DNA of 12,246 bases, from contig JBGPBY010000187.1 of assembly GCA_041481485.1 (NCBI GenBank), positions 1 to 12,246 of the forward strand, given 5' to 3'. A model generated the notes under the pieces. It did no database searches, was not told the DNA's origin, and was given only the letters and a program-made list of their open reading frames with translations. How positions within the stretch are numbered: position 1 is the first letter of the stretch; each line of letters begins with the position of its first letter. The position numbers were made by a program, and so were the translations under genes. This DNA comes from JBGPBY01 sp041481485 (GTDB lineage Bacteria; Acidobacteriota; Terriglobia; 20CM-2-55-15). Below are positions 1 to 6,684 of the stretch, piece by piece.

Positions 1-240
1 CAGGCCGAAGGCAAGATGACGGACGCGCATGCATCGCTTGCCAAGGCCTTCACGACAGCCAAGTGCCGCGAGACGGTCGCATGGGCACGCGAGCTGCTCG
101 GCGGCAACGGCATCGCCGCTGAGTACAACGTCGGGCGGTTCTTCGTGGATTCGGAAGCTCTCTACTCCTACGAGGGCACGTTCCAGATGCAGAACCTGAT
201 CCTCGGCAAGACCATTACCGGCCTCAGCGCTTTCGTGTGA
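1..240 (+). CDS. Acyl-CoA dehydrogenase, C-terminal end (glutaryl-CoA dehydrogenase-like), partial
   Basis: The reading frame is open from base 1 to a TGA at 238-240, so only the last 79 residues are inside the window. They form the end of the C-terminal helical domain of an FAD-dependent acyl-CoA dehydrogenase. Visible family marks are LLGGNGI, the YEGT motif with its glutamate codon at 172-174 (the catalytic base position in this family), and a closing stretch LILGKTITG followed by AF. The pattern GGNGI-x-x-EY, YEGT, LI-x-G-x-x-ITG-x-x-AF matches my memory of glutaryl-CoA dehydrogenase better than of short- or medium-chain enzymes. That enzyme makes crotonyl-CoA and CO2 from glutaryl-CoA and passes electrons to ETF. 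The hydratase and 3-hydroxyacyl-CoA dehydrogenase downstream fit this product. The family is sure; the glutaryl assignment is an inference from a short tail. Confidence 0.85.
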   Translation, partial: QAEGKMTDAHASLAKAFTTAKCRETVAWARELLGGNGIAAEYNVGRFFVDSEALYSYEGTFQMQNLILGKTITGLSAFV

Positions 241-309
241 GCGCCGTTAAAAGGTAACAACCGGTTCCGCTTGAAACTCGCTCGATAGGTGAAATAAACC
301 AGAAAGGAA

Positions 310-1269
310 ATGAAGAATCCAATGCCCTCCACTAAAGCTTCCAAGTCCGAAACAGTGAAGTCCGCCGCAAAGACTGTGGGCCGTTTGTACTTTTTGAGTG
401 CGAGCAGCGGCCAAGTCTTGTCCGCAAATCCTGATGGCTCCGACCTGAAGGTACTTGTCAGTGAGGGAAGGCGGATCCCCGACGGCATTGTTGTGGACAC
501 AGAGGCAGGTCACCTCTATTGGACTAACATGGGCAATCCTATCGCCAATGACGGTTCCATCGAGCGCGCGAACATTGACGGGACGAATGTCAGCCACATC
601 GTTTCTAACGGCGGCACCTTCACTCCCAAACAACTGCAACTCGATAAAAACAACCGGAAGCTTTACTGGTCCGATCGCGAGGGCATGCGGATCATGCGCG
701 CGAATCTGGATGGATCCAAGATCGAAACGCTCGTTGACACGAGCCAGGGCGACCCACGCCCCGGCAAGGACGCGAAGAAATGGTGCGTCGGCATCGCGCT
801 CGACGTTGAACGTGGAAAAGTTTACTGGACCCAGAAAGGGCCCGAAAAGGGAGGAGTAGGCCGCATCTTCCGCACAAATCTAGAGATCCCAAACGGTCAG
901 ACTCCTGCAAACCGCAAGGACATTGAAGTTCTCTACACCAACTTGCCCGAACCCATCGATCTCGATCTCGATCTTGGCAACCGAATAATGTACTGGACCG
1001 ACCGCGGAGATCCCCCGCGCGGGAATACCGTGAATCGCGCGCCCATGGACGCGACCAATGGCAACCGCCCGGAACCGGAAATCGCTTTTAACCACCTCAT
1101 GGAAGGAATCGGTCTCGCGCTGGACCTCGACAATGGGCGCATGTTTGTGACCGACCTGGCCGGATCTGTTTACAGCGCCAATCTCGACGGATCGAACAAG
1201 AAGCCTGTGATCTTCGCTCAAGGAAATCTAACTGGCATCGCATACGCTGAGCTTCCTGCAAGTTCTTAG
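310..1269 (+). CDS. Cytoplasmic six-bladed YWTD-type beta-propeller protein
   Basis: A 319-residue protein built from six LDL-receptor class B (YWTD-type) blades. The blade strands lie at residues 26-29 (LYFL), 69-72 (LYWT), 118-121 (LYWS), 171-174 (VYWT), 227-230 (MYWT) and 278-281 (MFVT). Blades 1, 2, 3 and 6 are followed by an ANxDGS/T-like turn. Six blades is exactly the number that closes this fold. There is no signal peptide or membrane segment, so it should be cytoplasmic, unlike the extracellular eukaryotic YWTD domains. The start is uncertain: AAAGGA at 303-308 is too close to the ATG at 310 and rather far from the in-frame ATG at 322; only four residues are at stake. It sits between an acyl-CoA dehydrogenase and an enoyl-CoA hydratase. 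No catalytic residues can be named. It may be a lactonase-like or gluconolactonase-like enzyme or a binding scaffold; the fold is well supported and the role is unknown. Confidence 0.88.
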   Translation: MKNPMPSTKASKSETVKSAAKTVGRLYFLSASSGQVLSANPDGSDLKVLVSEGRRIPDGIVVDTEAGHLYWTNMGNPIANDGSIERANIDGTNVSHIVSNGGTFTPKQLQLDKNNRKLYWSDREGMRIMRANLDGSKIETLVDTSQGDPRPGKDAKKWCVGIALDVERGKVYWTQKGPEKGGVGRIFRTNLEIPNGQTPANRKDIEVLYTNLPEPIDLDLDLGNRIMYWTDRGDPPRGNTVNRAPMDATNGNRPEPEIAFNHLMEGIGLALDLDNGRMFVTDLAGSVYSANLDGSNKKPVIFAQGNLTGIAYAELPASS

Positions 1270-1309
1270 TCTGGCTCCAATCAGTTCCACCAATCACAAG
1301 GAGAGAATC

Positions 1310-2113
1310 ATGAGTTCGCCGGCTTCTGCTTTGAAACTTGAGAATGTTCTGTATGAGAAGAAGGGCCCGATTGCCTATGTGACCATCAACCGACCCAGAG
1401 TACTGAACGCCCTGAACGCGAAAACCATTTCCGAATTGCGATCCGCGTTCGAAGAGGCCCACGAAGACCTCGAGGTGCGGGGAGTCGTCTTCACCGGAGC
1501 CGGGGATAAATCGTTTGCGGCCGGCGCGGACATCAGCGAAATGGCCAACGATACTCCGCTCACAGCTCAAGAGAAAACGCGATCCGGCCAGGCGCTCACT
1601 GACCTCATTGAAAACCTCGGCAAGCCGGTCATTGCTGCTGTGAATGGTTTCGCGCTCGGCGGCGGCTGTGAACTGTCGATGGCCAGCACGATTCGAATCG
1701 CTGCTGAAACCGCGAAGTTCGGTCAGCCCGAAGTTAAAATCGGCGTAATGCCGGGCTATGGCGGGACGCAGCGTCTTCCCAGGCTGATCGGCAAGGGCCG
1801 CGCATTGCAACTCATTCTGTCAGGCGAAATCATTGACGCGCAAGAAGCCTACCGCATCGGCCTGGTGAATGAAGTCGTTCCAGCCGCCAACCTGATCTCG
1901 CGAGTTGAAACCGTTCTCAACCAGATCATTTCCAACGCCCCCGTCGGCGTGAAGTACTCCATCGAGGCGGTAAACAAAGGATTGGACGCGAGCCTCGCGG
2001 AAGGCTTGCTCCTAGAGGCTTCCCTGTTCGCGATTTGCGCGGGCACCCAAGACAAAAAAGAAGGGACATCAGCCTTTCTCGCAAAGCGTGCTCCACAGTT
2101 CCAGGGACGCTAA
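1310..2113 (+). CDS. Enoyl-CoA hydratase (crotonase family)
   Basis: A 267-residue crotonase-fold enzyme that adds water to 2-trans-enoyl-CoA to give 3-hydroxyacyl-CoA. The oxyanion-hole segments are FAAGADISEM (about residues 69-78) and ALGGGCE (about 115-121). Both acid/base glutamates of classical hydratases are present: E121 in GGCE and E141 in GQPE, equal to E144 and E164 of the rat mitochondrial enzyme. The following GYGGTQRLPR stretch is also typical of true hydratases. Length is normal for the family. The start is fixed by AAGGAGAG at 1298-1305, four bases before the ATG. It begins 40 bases after the propeller gene and is probably cotranscribed. If the upstream dehydrogenase makes crotonyl-CoA, this enzyme would convert it to 3-hydroxybutyryl-CoA. 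Chain-length specificity cannot be read from the sequence. Confidence 0.95.
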   Translation: MSSPASALKLENVLYEKKGPIAYVTINRPRVLNALNAKTISELRSAFEEAHEDLEVRGVVFTGAGDKSFAAGADISEMANDTPLTAQEKTRSGQALTDLIENLGKPVIAAVNGFALGGGCELSMASTIRIAAETAKFGQPEVKIGVMPGYGGTQRLPRLIGKGRALQLILSGEIIDAQEAYRIGLVNEVVPAANLISRVETVLNQIISNAPVGVKYSIEAVNKGLDASLAEGLLLEASLFAICAGTQDKKEGTSAFLAKRAPQFQGR

Positions 2114-2177
2114 CGCACAACGGGCTTCAACTTCGTTTTTGAAAATTTGTAATCAGAAAAGGAAAGAAGAAAAACTC

Positions 2178-3425
2178 ATGGCAGACGAAAACATATTCTC
2201 AGGGCTAAAAGTCGTGGACCTCGCGAGCTTCATCGCCGGCCCCAGCGCCGCGACGATCCTCTCCGACTTCGGCGCGGATGTCATCAAAGTGGAGCCGCCC
2301 GACGGCGAGCTGTGGAGAACCGGACACAAGATCCCCCCGCAGCCGCATTCGGAAGAGGACTATCCCTTCCAATTGGCTAATCGAAATAAGCGTGGAGTTG
2401 CCCTCAATCTGAAAGCTGCCAGCGCGCAGCAGGTTCTCGAGCGGTTAGCCAGGTGGGCGGACGTGTTCATCGTCAACACTCCGCATGGCGCGCGTAAGAA
2501 ATTGAAGCTCGAATACGACGATGTCGCGCAGTGGAATCCGCGCTTGATTTATGCCGATCTTACCGGGTTCGGCGAGAAAGGTCCGGACGCCGCTCTTCCG
2601 GGGTTCGATCTCACAGCCTTCTGGGCGCGAAGCGGTTTGCTGTATATGACTCGCGATGCTGGAGAACCGCCGACATGGCCGGTAGCCGGAAGCGGAGACA
2701 ATGCAACTGCGGTCGCCATTTACGCCGCAGTCGTGACCGCTCTTTATCGTCGCGAACGCACCGGCAAAGGATCCTACGTCACGACTTCGCTCCTCGCGGC
2801 AGGTGTCTGGTCGGCCAGCGTCTTTATCCAGGCCGCTCTCTGTGGTGCGAGTTTCTATGGGCTGCACGATCGAGCACATCCCGCAAACGCAGCTTTGAAC
2901 ACCTATCGTTCTTCCGATGGCATCTGGTTCGTTTTGGTGGCTACCCCGGACAAGGTACCCGCGGTTCTGAAAGCACTAGGTCGTGAGGATATCCTGACGG
3001 ATCCGCGATTCTCGGATCCCGCCAAGCTGGCGCAGAACCGGCCGCAACTGACGACCATGCTCGATGCGATCTTTGGTTCGCAGCCTATGTCGCATTGGTA
3101 TGAAGTCTTCAACGAAATTCATGTCCCCTTCGGCGCCGTGCGTGAGCCGCAGGAGGTCGTTAATGATGTGCAATTGCGGGCGAATGACATCGTCGTTCCG
3201 CTCGAAGGAGCCGGCGAAAAGCTTACCTCAACCATCAGCAGCCCGATCCAAGTGCACGGTGTTACTAAAGTATCTGCCAAGCGCGCACCGAGAATCGGCG
3301 AGCATAACGATGAAGTGCTAAAGGAGCTTGGATTCACAAGCGACGAGATCGCAGGCCTGCGTACCAGCGGCACAATCCCGTGCGTTTCGAATTTGGAATC
3401 CTCCGCTACCGGAAGTGGAAGATGA
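2178..3425 (+). CDS. Class III CoA-transferase (CaiB/BaiF family)
   Basis: A 415-residue protein of the CaiB/BaiF (formyl-CoA transferase) family, which moves CoA between carboxylic acids through an aspartyl-CoA thioester. The N-terminal block has the family signature VVDLASFIAGP (about 12-22), then DFGADVIKVEPP, NRNKRGVALNL and a central YADLTGFGEKGP. D174 in GSGDNAT aligns with the catalytic aspartate (D169 in formyl-CoA transferase). Length is normal. The ATG at 2178 is preferred because the family homology starts right there and a purine-rich AAGGAAAGAAG precedes it; an in-frame GTG at 2088 would add 30 unlike residues and overlap the hydratase gene. Its stop overlaps the next gene's start as ATGA, which suggests coupled translation. 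Family members include glutarate, carnitine, oxalate and 2-methylacyl (racemase) enzymes; which acid is used here is open. Confidence 0.92.
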   Translation: MADENIFSGLKVVDLASFIAGPSAATILSDFGADVIKVEPPDGELWRTGHKIPPQPHSEEDYPFQLANRNKRGVALNLKAASAQQVLERLARWADVFIVNTPHGARKKLKLEYDDVAQWNPRLIYADLTGFGEKGPDAALPGFDLTAFWARSGLLYMTRDAGEPPTWPVAGSGDNATAVAIYAAVVTALYRRERTGKGSYVTTSLLAAGVWSASVFIQAALCGASFYGLHDRAHPANAALNTYRSSDGIWFVLVATPDKVPAVLKALGREDILTDPRFSDPAKLAQNRPQLTTMLDAIFGSQPMSHWYEVFNEIHVPFGAVREPQEVVNDVQLRANDIVVPLEGAGEKLTSTISSPIQVHGVTKVSAKRAPRIGEHNDEVLKELGFTSDEIAGLRTSGTIPCVSNLESSATGSGR

Positions 3426-4213
3426 GTGACATTGTTACCGAACGCTCCGGAAGTATCCTGCGACTTCAATTCAATCGACCGTCCAAGAAAAATGCGATGA
3501 CGTCCGCCATGTACATCACCATGGCGGATCTCCTGAACAACGCAGCAAAAGACGACGGCGTGCGCGTTGTGCTCTGGCACGGTGCAGGAGACTCTTTCTG
3601 CGCTGGCAACGACCTGGAGGATTTCCTCAAGAATCCAATGGGACCGGGCGACAGTCCGCAATCTCGCTTAATCGACGCTTTCATTGCCTTCGACAAACCA
3701 ATTGTCGCCGCGGTGCACGGCTTCGCCATCGGTGGCGGAACCACCATGTTGACGCATTGCGACTTTGTCTACGCCAGCGAGAGCGCGAAGTTCCAGATGC
3801 CATTCATTAATCTGGCCTTGGTGCCGGAATTTGGAACGAGCTACTCAATTCCCGCCCGGATGGGGTATCTCCGAGCGGCCGAGTTGATTCAGTTAGGACA
3901 GTCCTTCGATGCCCAGCGGGCAGCGGAGCTCGGGCTCGTCACTCGTGTCGTGCCCGACCAAACACTGCTGGCAACGGCAACCGAGACGGCGCAAAAATTG
4001 GCTGAGAAGCCCGCCGGTGCGCTCCAGGCCTGCAAGAGACTCATGAGGCAGCCTGTCCGACCTCACCTTGAGCGAGCAGCAAAACTGGAGAACGAAGAGT
4101 ACGTCGTGCGACTCCGCTCCGCCGATGCGAAGCAGGCGTTCACGGCGTTCCTAGAGAAGCGCCAACCCGATTTCACCAGAACGGCGAAGGTCGCCGTCGC
4201 CGAGAGAACCTAG
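3422..4213 (+). CDS. Crotonase-family protein, probable delta3,delta2-enoyl-CoA isomerase (ECI2-like)
   Basis: A 263-residue crotonase-fold protein. It keeps the CoA/oxyanion segments FCAGNDLEDF (59-68) and GFAIGGGTTML (100-110), but the two hydratase glutamates are missing: the first position is threonine (GGGTT) and the second is in PFINL. Instead E136 in ALVPEFGTSY falls where ECI2 and yeast Eci1 carry their catalytic glutamate (the SPEG-SSYTFP-like stretch). The likely job is therefore to shift a 3-enoyl-CoA double bond to the 2-position for the neighbouring hydratase, not to hydrate. The ATG at 3422 overlaps the stop of the CoA-transferase gene (ATGA); a GTG at 3380 in frame would overlap much further and add 14 unlike residues. 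Other crotonase activities cannot be excluded. The fold is certain; the isomerase call is a motif-based inference. Confidence 0.88.
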   Translation: MSDIVTERSGSILRLQFNRPSKKNAMTSAMYITMADLLNNAAKDDGVRVVLWHGAGDSFCAGNDLEDFLKNPMGPGDSPQSRLIDAFIAFDKPIVAAVHGFAIGGGTTMLTHCDFVYASESAKFQMPFINLALVPEFGTSYSIPARMGYLRAAELIQLGQSFDAQRAAELGLVTRVVPDQTLLATATETAQKLAEKPAGALQACKRLMRQPVRPHLERAAKLENEEYVVRLRSADAKQAFTAFLEKRQPDFTRTAKVAVAERT

Positions 4214-4222
4214 GGGTACGAG

Positions 4223-5539
4223 ATGGCTCGAACTAAGATAGTAATTGTCGGAGCGGGGTTTGGAGGGCTGGCTGCGGCCAAGGCGCTTCGCAAAACTCCG
4301 GCGAGCGTCCTTTTGATCGACCGCACCAATCATCACCTGTTTGAGCCATTGCTTTATCAGGTGGCGACATCGGTTCTGGCGCCGGGTCAAATCGCTTCTC
4401 CTATCCGAGGCATTCTTCGAAAGCAAAAAAACACCACGGTGATTCTCGGCGAGGTCACCGGAGTGGACAAAGATAAGAAGTGTGTCTTCTCCAGTGACGC
4501 CGACCGGGAAAATGTTCCCATTCCCTACGACTACTTGGTGCTCGCGACGGGAGTCAGCCAAAGCTATTTCGGCCACAACGAATTCGCCCAATATGCTCCC
4601 GGCATGAAGACCCTGGTGGATGCCGTTGCAGTTCGAAACAAAATCCTCCAGGCATTCGAACAGGCGGAAGCAGAAGAAGATCCCAGCCACCACCGCGACC
4701 TCCTGACTTTCATCCTGGTGGGCGCCGGCCCAACGGGCGTCGAGATGGCCGCCGCTCTCGCCGTTCTGGTACGGGGCGCCCTTAAGTCGGAATTTCGCCG
4801 GATCGATCCGACCACCGCTCGAATCCTGCTCGTCGACATGGCCCCGCGGGTTCTGTCCACTTTCACCCAGGATCTCTCTCAAGCCGCAAACAAGCGGCTC
4901 CAGGACCTGGGCGTTGAAATTCGTCTGGGCCACAGTGTTGACCACATTGATGCCGACGGCATCGTCGTCGCGGGTGAACGTATCCTCAGCAAAACAGTTA
5001 TCTGGACCGCCGGCGTCGCACCCTCTCCCGCGGGTAAGTGGCTCAACGTGGAAACCGATCGAGCCGGACGCGTACGCGTGCAGCCTGACCTCAGCGTTCC
5101 AGGACACCCGGAAATATTTGTGGTCGGCGACACAGCATCGCTCGATGAGAACGGCAAACCATTGCCGGGAGTCGCTCAAGTCGCCCTTCAACAAGGGCGT
5201 TACGCGGGCAAGCTGATTCACAAACGCATTCTTGGCAAACCAGCGCCGAAGCCTTTTAAATATTTCGACAAGGGCAACATGGCGGTTGTTGGCAAAGGGT
5301 TCGCTGTTCTCCAAACAGGAAAAATTCATCTCAGCGGTTTCCCAGCTTGGCTCGCATGGGCGGCCGTGCATCTCCAGTTCTTGGCAACGTCCAGTCTCCG
5401 CTTGAGCGTGTTCCTTCAGTGGATCTGGACCTATATCACGGGGCAAAGGGGATCGCGTCTCATCGTAAACCATCGCGGATCCGACACGGAAACTCGCTCC
5501 GCCGACACTCCCCTCGGGGCTGCAGCTGCAACCAAGTGA
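4223..5539 (+). CDS. Type II NADH:quinone oxidoreductase (NDH-2 family)
   Basis: A 438-residue two-dinucleotide-binding flavoprotein that passes electrons from NADH to membrane quinone without pumping protons. The FAD-binding fold opens with IVGAGFGGLAA (8-18); a second nucleotide fold has VGAGPTGVEMA (166-176) with acidic D205 after the next strand, which favours NADH over NADPH. VGDTA (301-305) is the second FAD contact, and AQVALQQG (318-325) is the conserved quinone-site motif of NDH-2. The C-terminal part, about residues 373-407, is rich in W, F and L (FPAWLAWAAVHLQFL) as expected for the membrane-anchoring helices. The gene starts only nine bases after the isomerase gene, with AGGGG at 4212-4216 overlapping that stop codon, so it is very likely in the same operon. 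It could reoxidise the NADH produced by the downstream 3-hydroxyacyl-CoA dehydrogenase. Confidence 0.93.
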   Translation: MARTKIVIVGAGFGGLAAAKALRKTPASVLLIDRTNHHLFEPLLYQVATSVLAPGQIASPIRGILRKQKNTTVILGEVTGVDKDKKCVFSSDADRENVPIPYDYLVLATGVSQSYFGHNEFAQYAPGMKTLVDAVAVRNKILQAFEQAEAEEDPSHHRDLLTFILVGAGPTGVEMAAALAVLVRGALKSEFRRIDPTTARILLVDMAPRVLSTFTQDLSQAANKRLQDLGVEIRLGHSVDHIDADGIVVAGERILSKTVIWTAGVAPSPAGKWLNVETDRAGRVRVQPDLSVPGHPEIFVVGDTASLDENGKPLPGVAQVALQQGRYAGKLIHKRILGKPAPKPFKYFDKGNMAVVGKGFAVLQTGKIHLSGFPAWLAWAAVHLQFLATSSLRLSVFLQWIWTYITGQRGSRLIVNHRGSDTETRSADTPLGAAAATK

Positions 5540-5582
5540 GTTTGAGAGCTTTAGAAACATTTAATTCTAACAAGGAGAACGT

Positions 5583-6578
5583 ATGGCAAACAGCAGAGAG
5601 ATTCGCAACATAGCAATTGTAGGCACGGGAGTCATCGGCGCGAGTTGGGCAGCCTATTACTTGTCTCGTGGATTGGACGTGATCGCAACCGATCCAGCGC
5701 CAAACGCAGAAGCCAACTTACACAAGTACGTTGACGAGGCCTGGACGTTACTCTCAAGCACGGGCCTCCAACCCGGTGCAAGCCGTGATCGCCTAGCCTT
5801 CACGACAGATATGAAGCAGGCCTTGTCCAGGGCCGACTTGGTCCAGGAGAACGGACCCGAGCGTCCGGATTTCAAGATGAAACTGTTCGCCGATATGGAT
5901 GAGGCCACTCCTCTTGATTCGCTCATTGCTTCGAGTTCATCGGGAATAACGCCTAGCGTCATGCAATCCAAGTGTACGCATCCCGAGCGCATTGTCGTCG
6001 GGCATCCCTTCAATCCTCCACACGTCATTCCATTGGTCGAAGTGGTTGGAGGAGCTAAGACATCGCCCGAAGCTATTCAACGCGCGATGGCATTTTATGC
6101 GTCGATAGGGAAGAAACCTATTCACCTGCGAAAGGAACTTCCCGGGCACGTAGCGAACAGACTCCAGGCCGCGCTCTATCGAGAGATGCTTTACATCATT
6201 GAGCAGGGCATTTTGAGTGTAGAGGAAACGGATGCGGCCGTTTGCTATGGACCGGGGCTTCGCTGGGGCGTAATGGGGCAAAGCCTGCAATGGCACCTGG
6301 GCGGGGGCCCGGGTGGGATCCGACACTTCATGGAGCACCTTATGGATCCCCTACAGGGCATGATGAAGGCGCTTGGAACTCCAAACATCACGCCCGAGCT
6401 GAAGCAGACCGTCGTCGATGGAGTAATGCGCGAAGCGGGCGGGCGCTCCGTCGAACAGCTCGCTCAAGAAGAAAATGAGGTACTAATGGGACTTCTCAAG
6501 CTGAGGACTAAATACTCCGAACATGGCACTCAAGCTGAGCCAGCAACGCAGCCAATAACTTCGGAGGCAAACGCATAA
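5583..6578 (+). CDS. 3-hydroxyacyl-CoA dehydrogenase family protein, carnitine dehydrogenase-like
   Basis: A 331-residue NAD-dependent 3-hydroxyacyl dehydrogenase. The Rossmann motif is GTGVIG (14-19) with D37 after the second strand, giving NAD preference. The catalytic set of the family is present: a serine run at 117-120, H141 in GHPFNPP, E153 in LVEVV and N192 in HVANRL. The C-terminal domain has YGPGLRWGVMG (222-232) and GGIRHFM (244-250), features I associate with L-carnitine 3-dehydrogenases rather than with FadB or plain 3-hydroxybutyryl-CoA dehydrogenases. The substrate may thus be a 3-hydroxy acid such as carnitine or a 3-hydroxyacyl-CoA. The last 15 or so residues are polar and probably disordered. 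AAGGAG at 5572-5577 fixes the start. It follows the NADH dehydrogenase gene by 43 bases. Family is secure; the substrate is not. Confidence 0.92.
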   Translation: MANSREIRNIAIVGTGVIGASWAAYYLSRGLDVIATDPAPNAEANLHKYVDEAWTLLSSTGLQPGASRDRLAFTTDMKQALSRADLVQENGPERPDFKMKLFADMDEATPLDSLIASSSSGITPSVMQSKCTHPERIVVGHPFNPPHVIPLVEVVGGAKTSPEAIQRAMAFYASIGKKPIHLRKELPGHVANRLQAALYREMLYIIEQGILSVEETDAAVCYGPGLRWGVMGQSLQWHLGGGPGGIRHFMEHLMDPLQGMMKALGTPNITPELKQTVVDGVMREAGGRSVEQLAQEENEVLMGLLKLRTKYSEHGTQAEPATQPITSEANA

Positions 6579-6684
6579 GACCTGCGACCGGAGAACCACT
6601 ACATTTTGATGCTCCCGGGTTTAGTCGAGTCCGTTGCATTCACGAGGTGAGAGGGGCGCAAGTGTCACACGCGGTGAGGGGCAC

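Noticed and set aside
957..976. Short tandem repeat of a GATCTC-like unit
   Set aside because: It only encodes alternating D and L residues in a propeller strand; it is too short to be a functional repeat.
1097..1810. Minus-strand open frame of 237 codons
   Set aside because: It crosses the end of the propeller gene and most of the hydratase gene and has no recognisable domain.
2088..2177. GTG start giving 30 more residues on the CoA-transferase
   Set aside because: It overlaps the hydratase gene and the family homology begins only after the ATG at 2178.
4151..5560. Long open frame of 469 codons on the minus strand
   Set aside because: It lies fully opposite the NADH dehydrogenase gene, whose FAD, NADH and quinone motifs are clear. 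The antisense product shows no family motif and has the composition of a codon-bias shadow.
6634..6684. TTG start giving 17 more residues on the acyl-CoA ligase
   Set aside because: The extension is not ligase-like, TTG is a weak start, and the ATG at 6685 has GAGGG four bases upstream.
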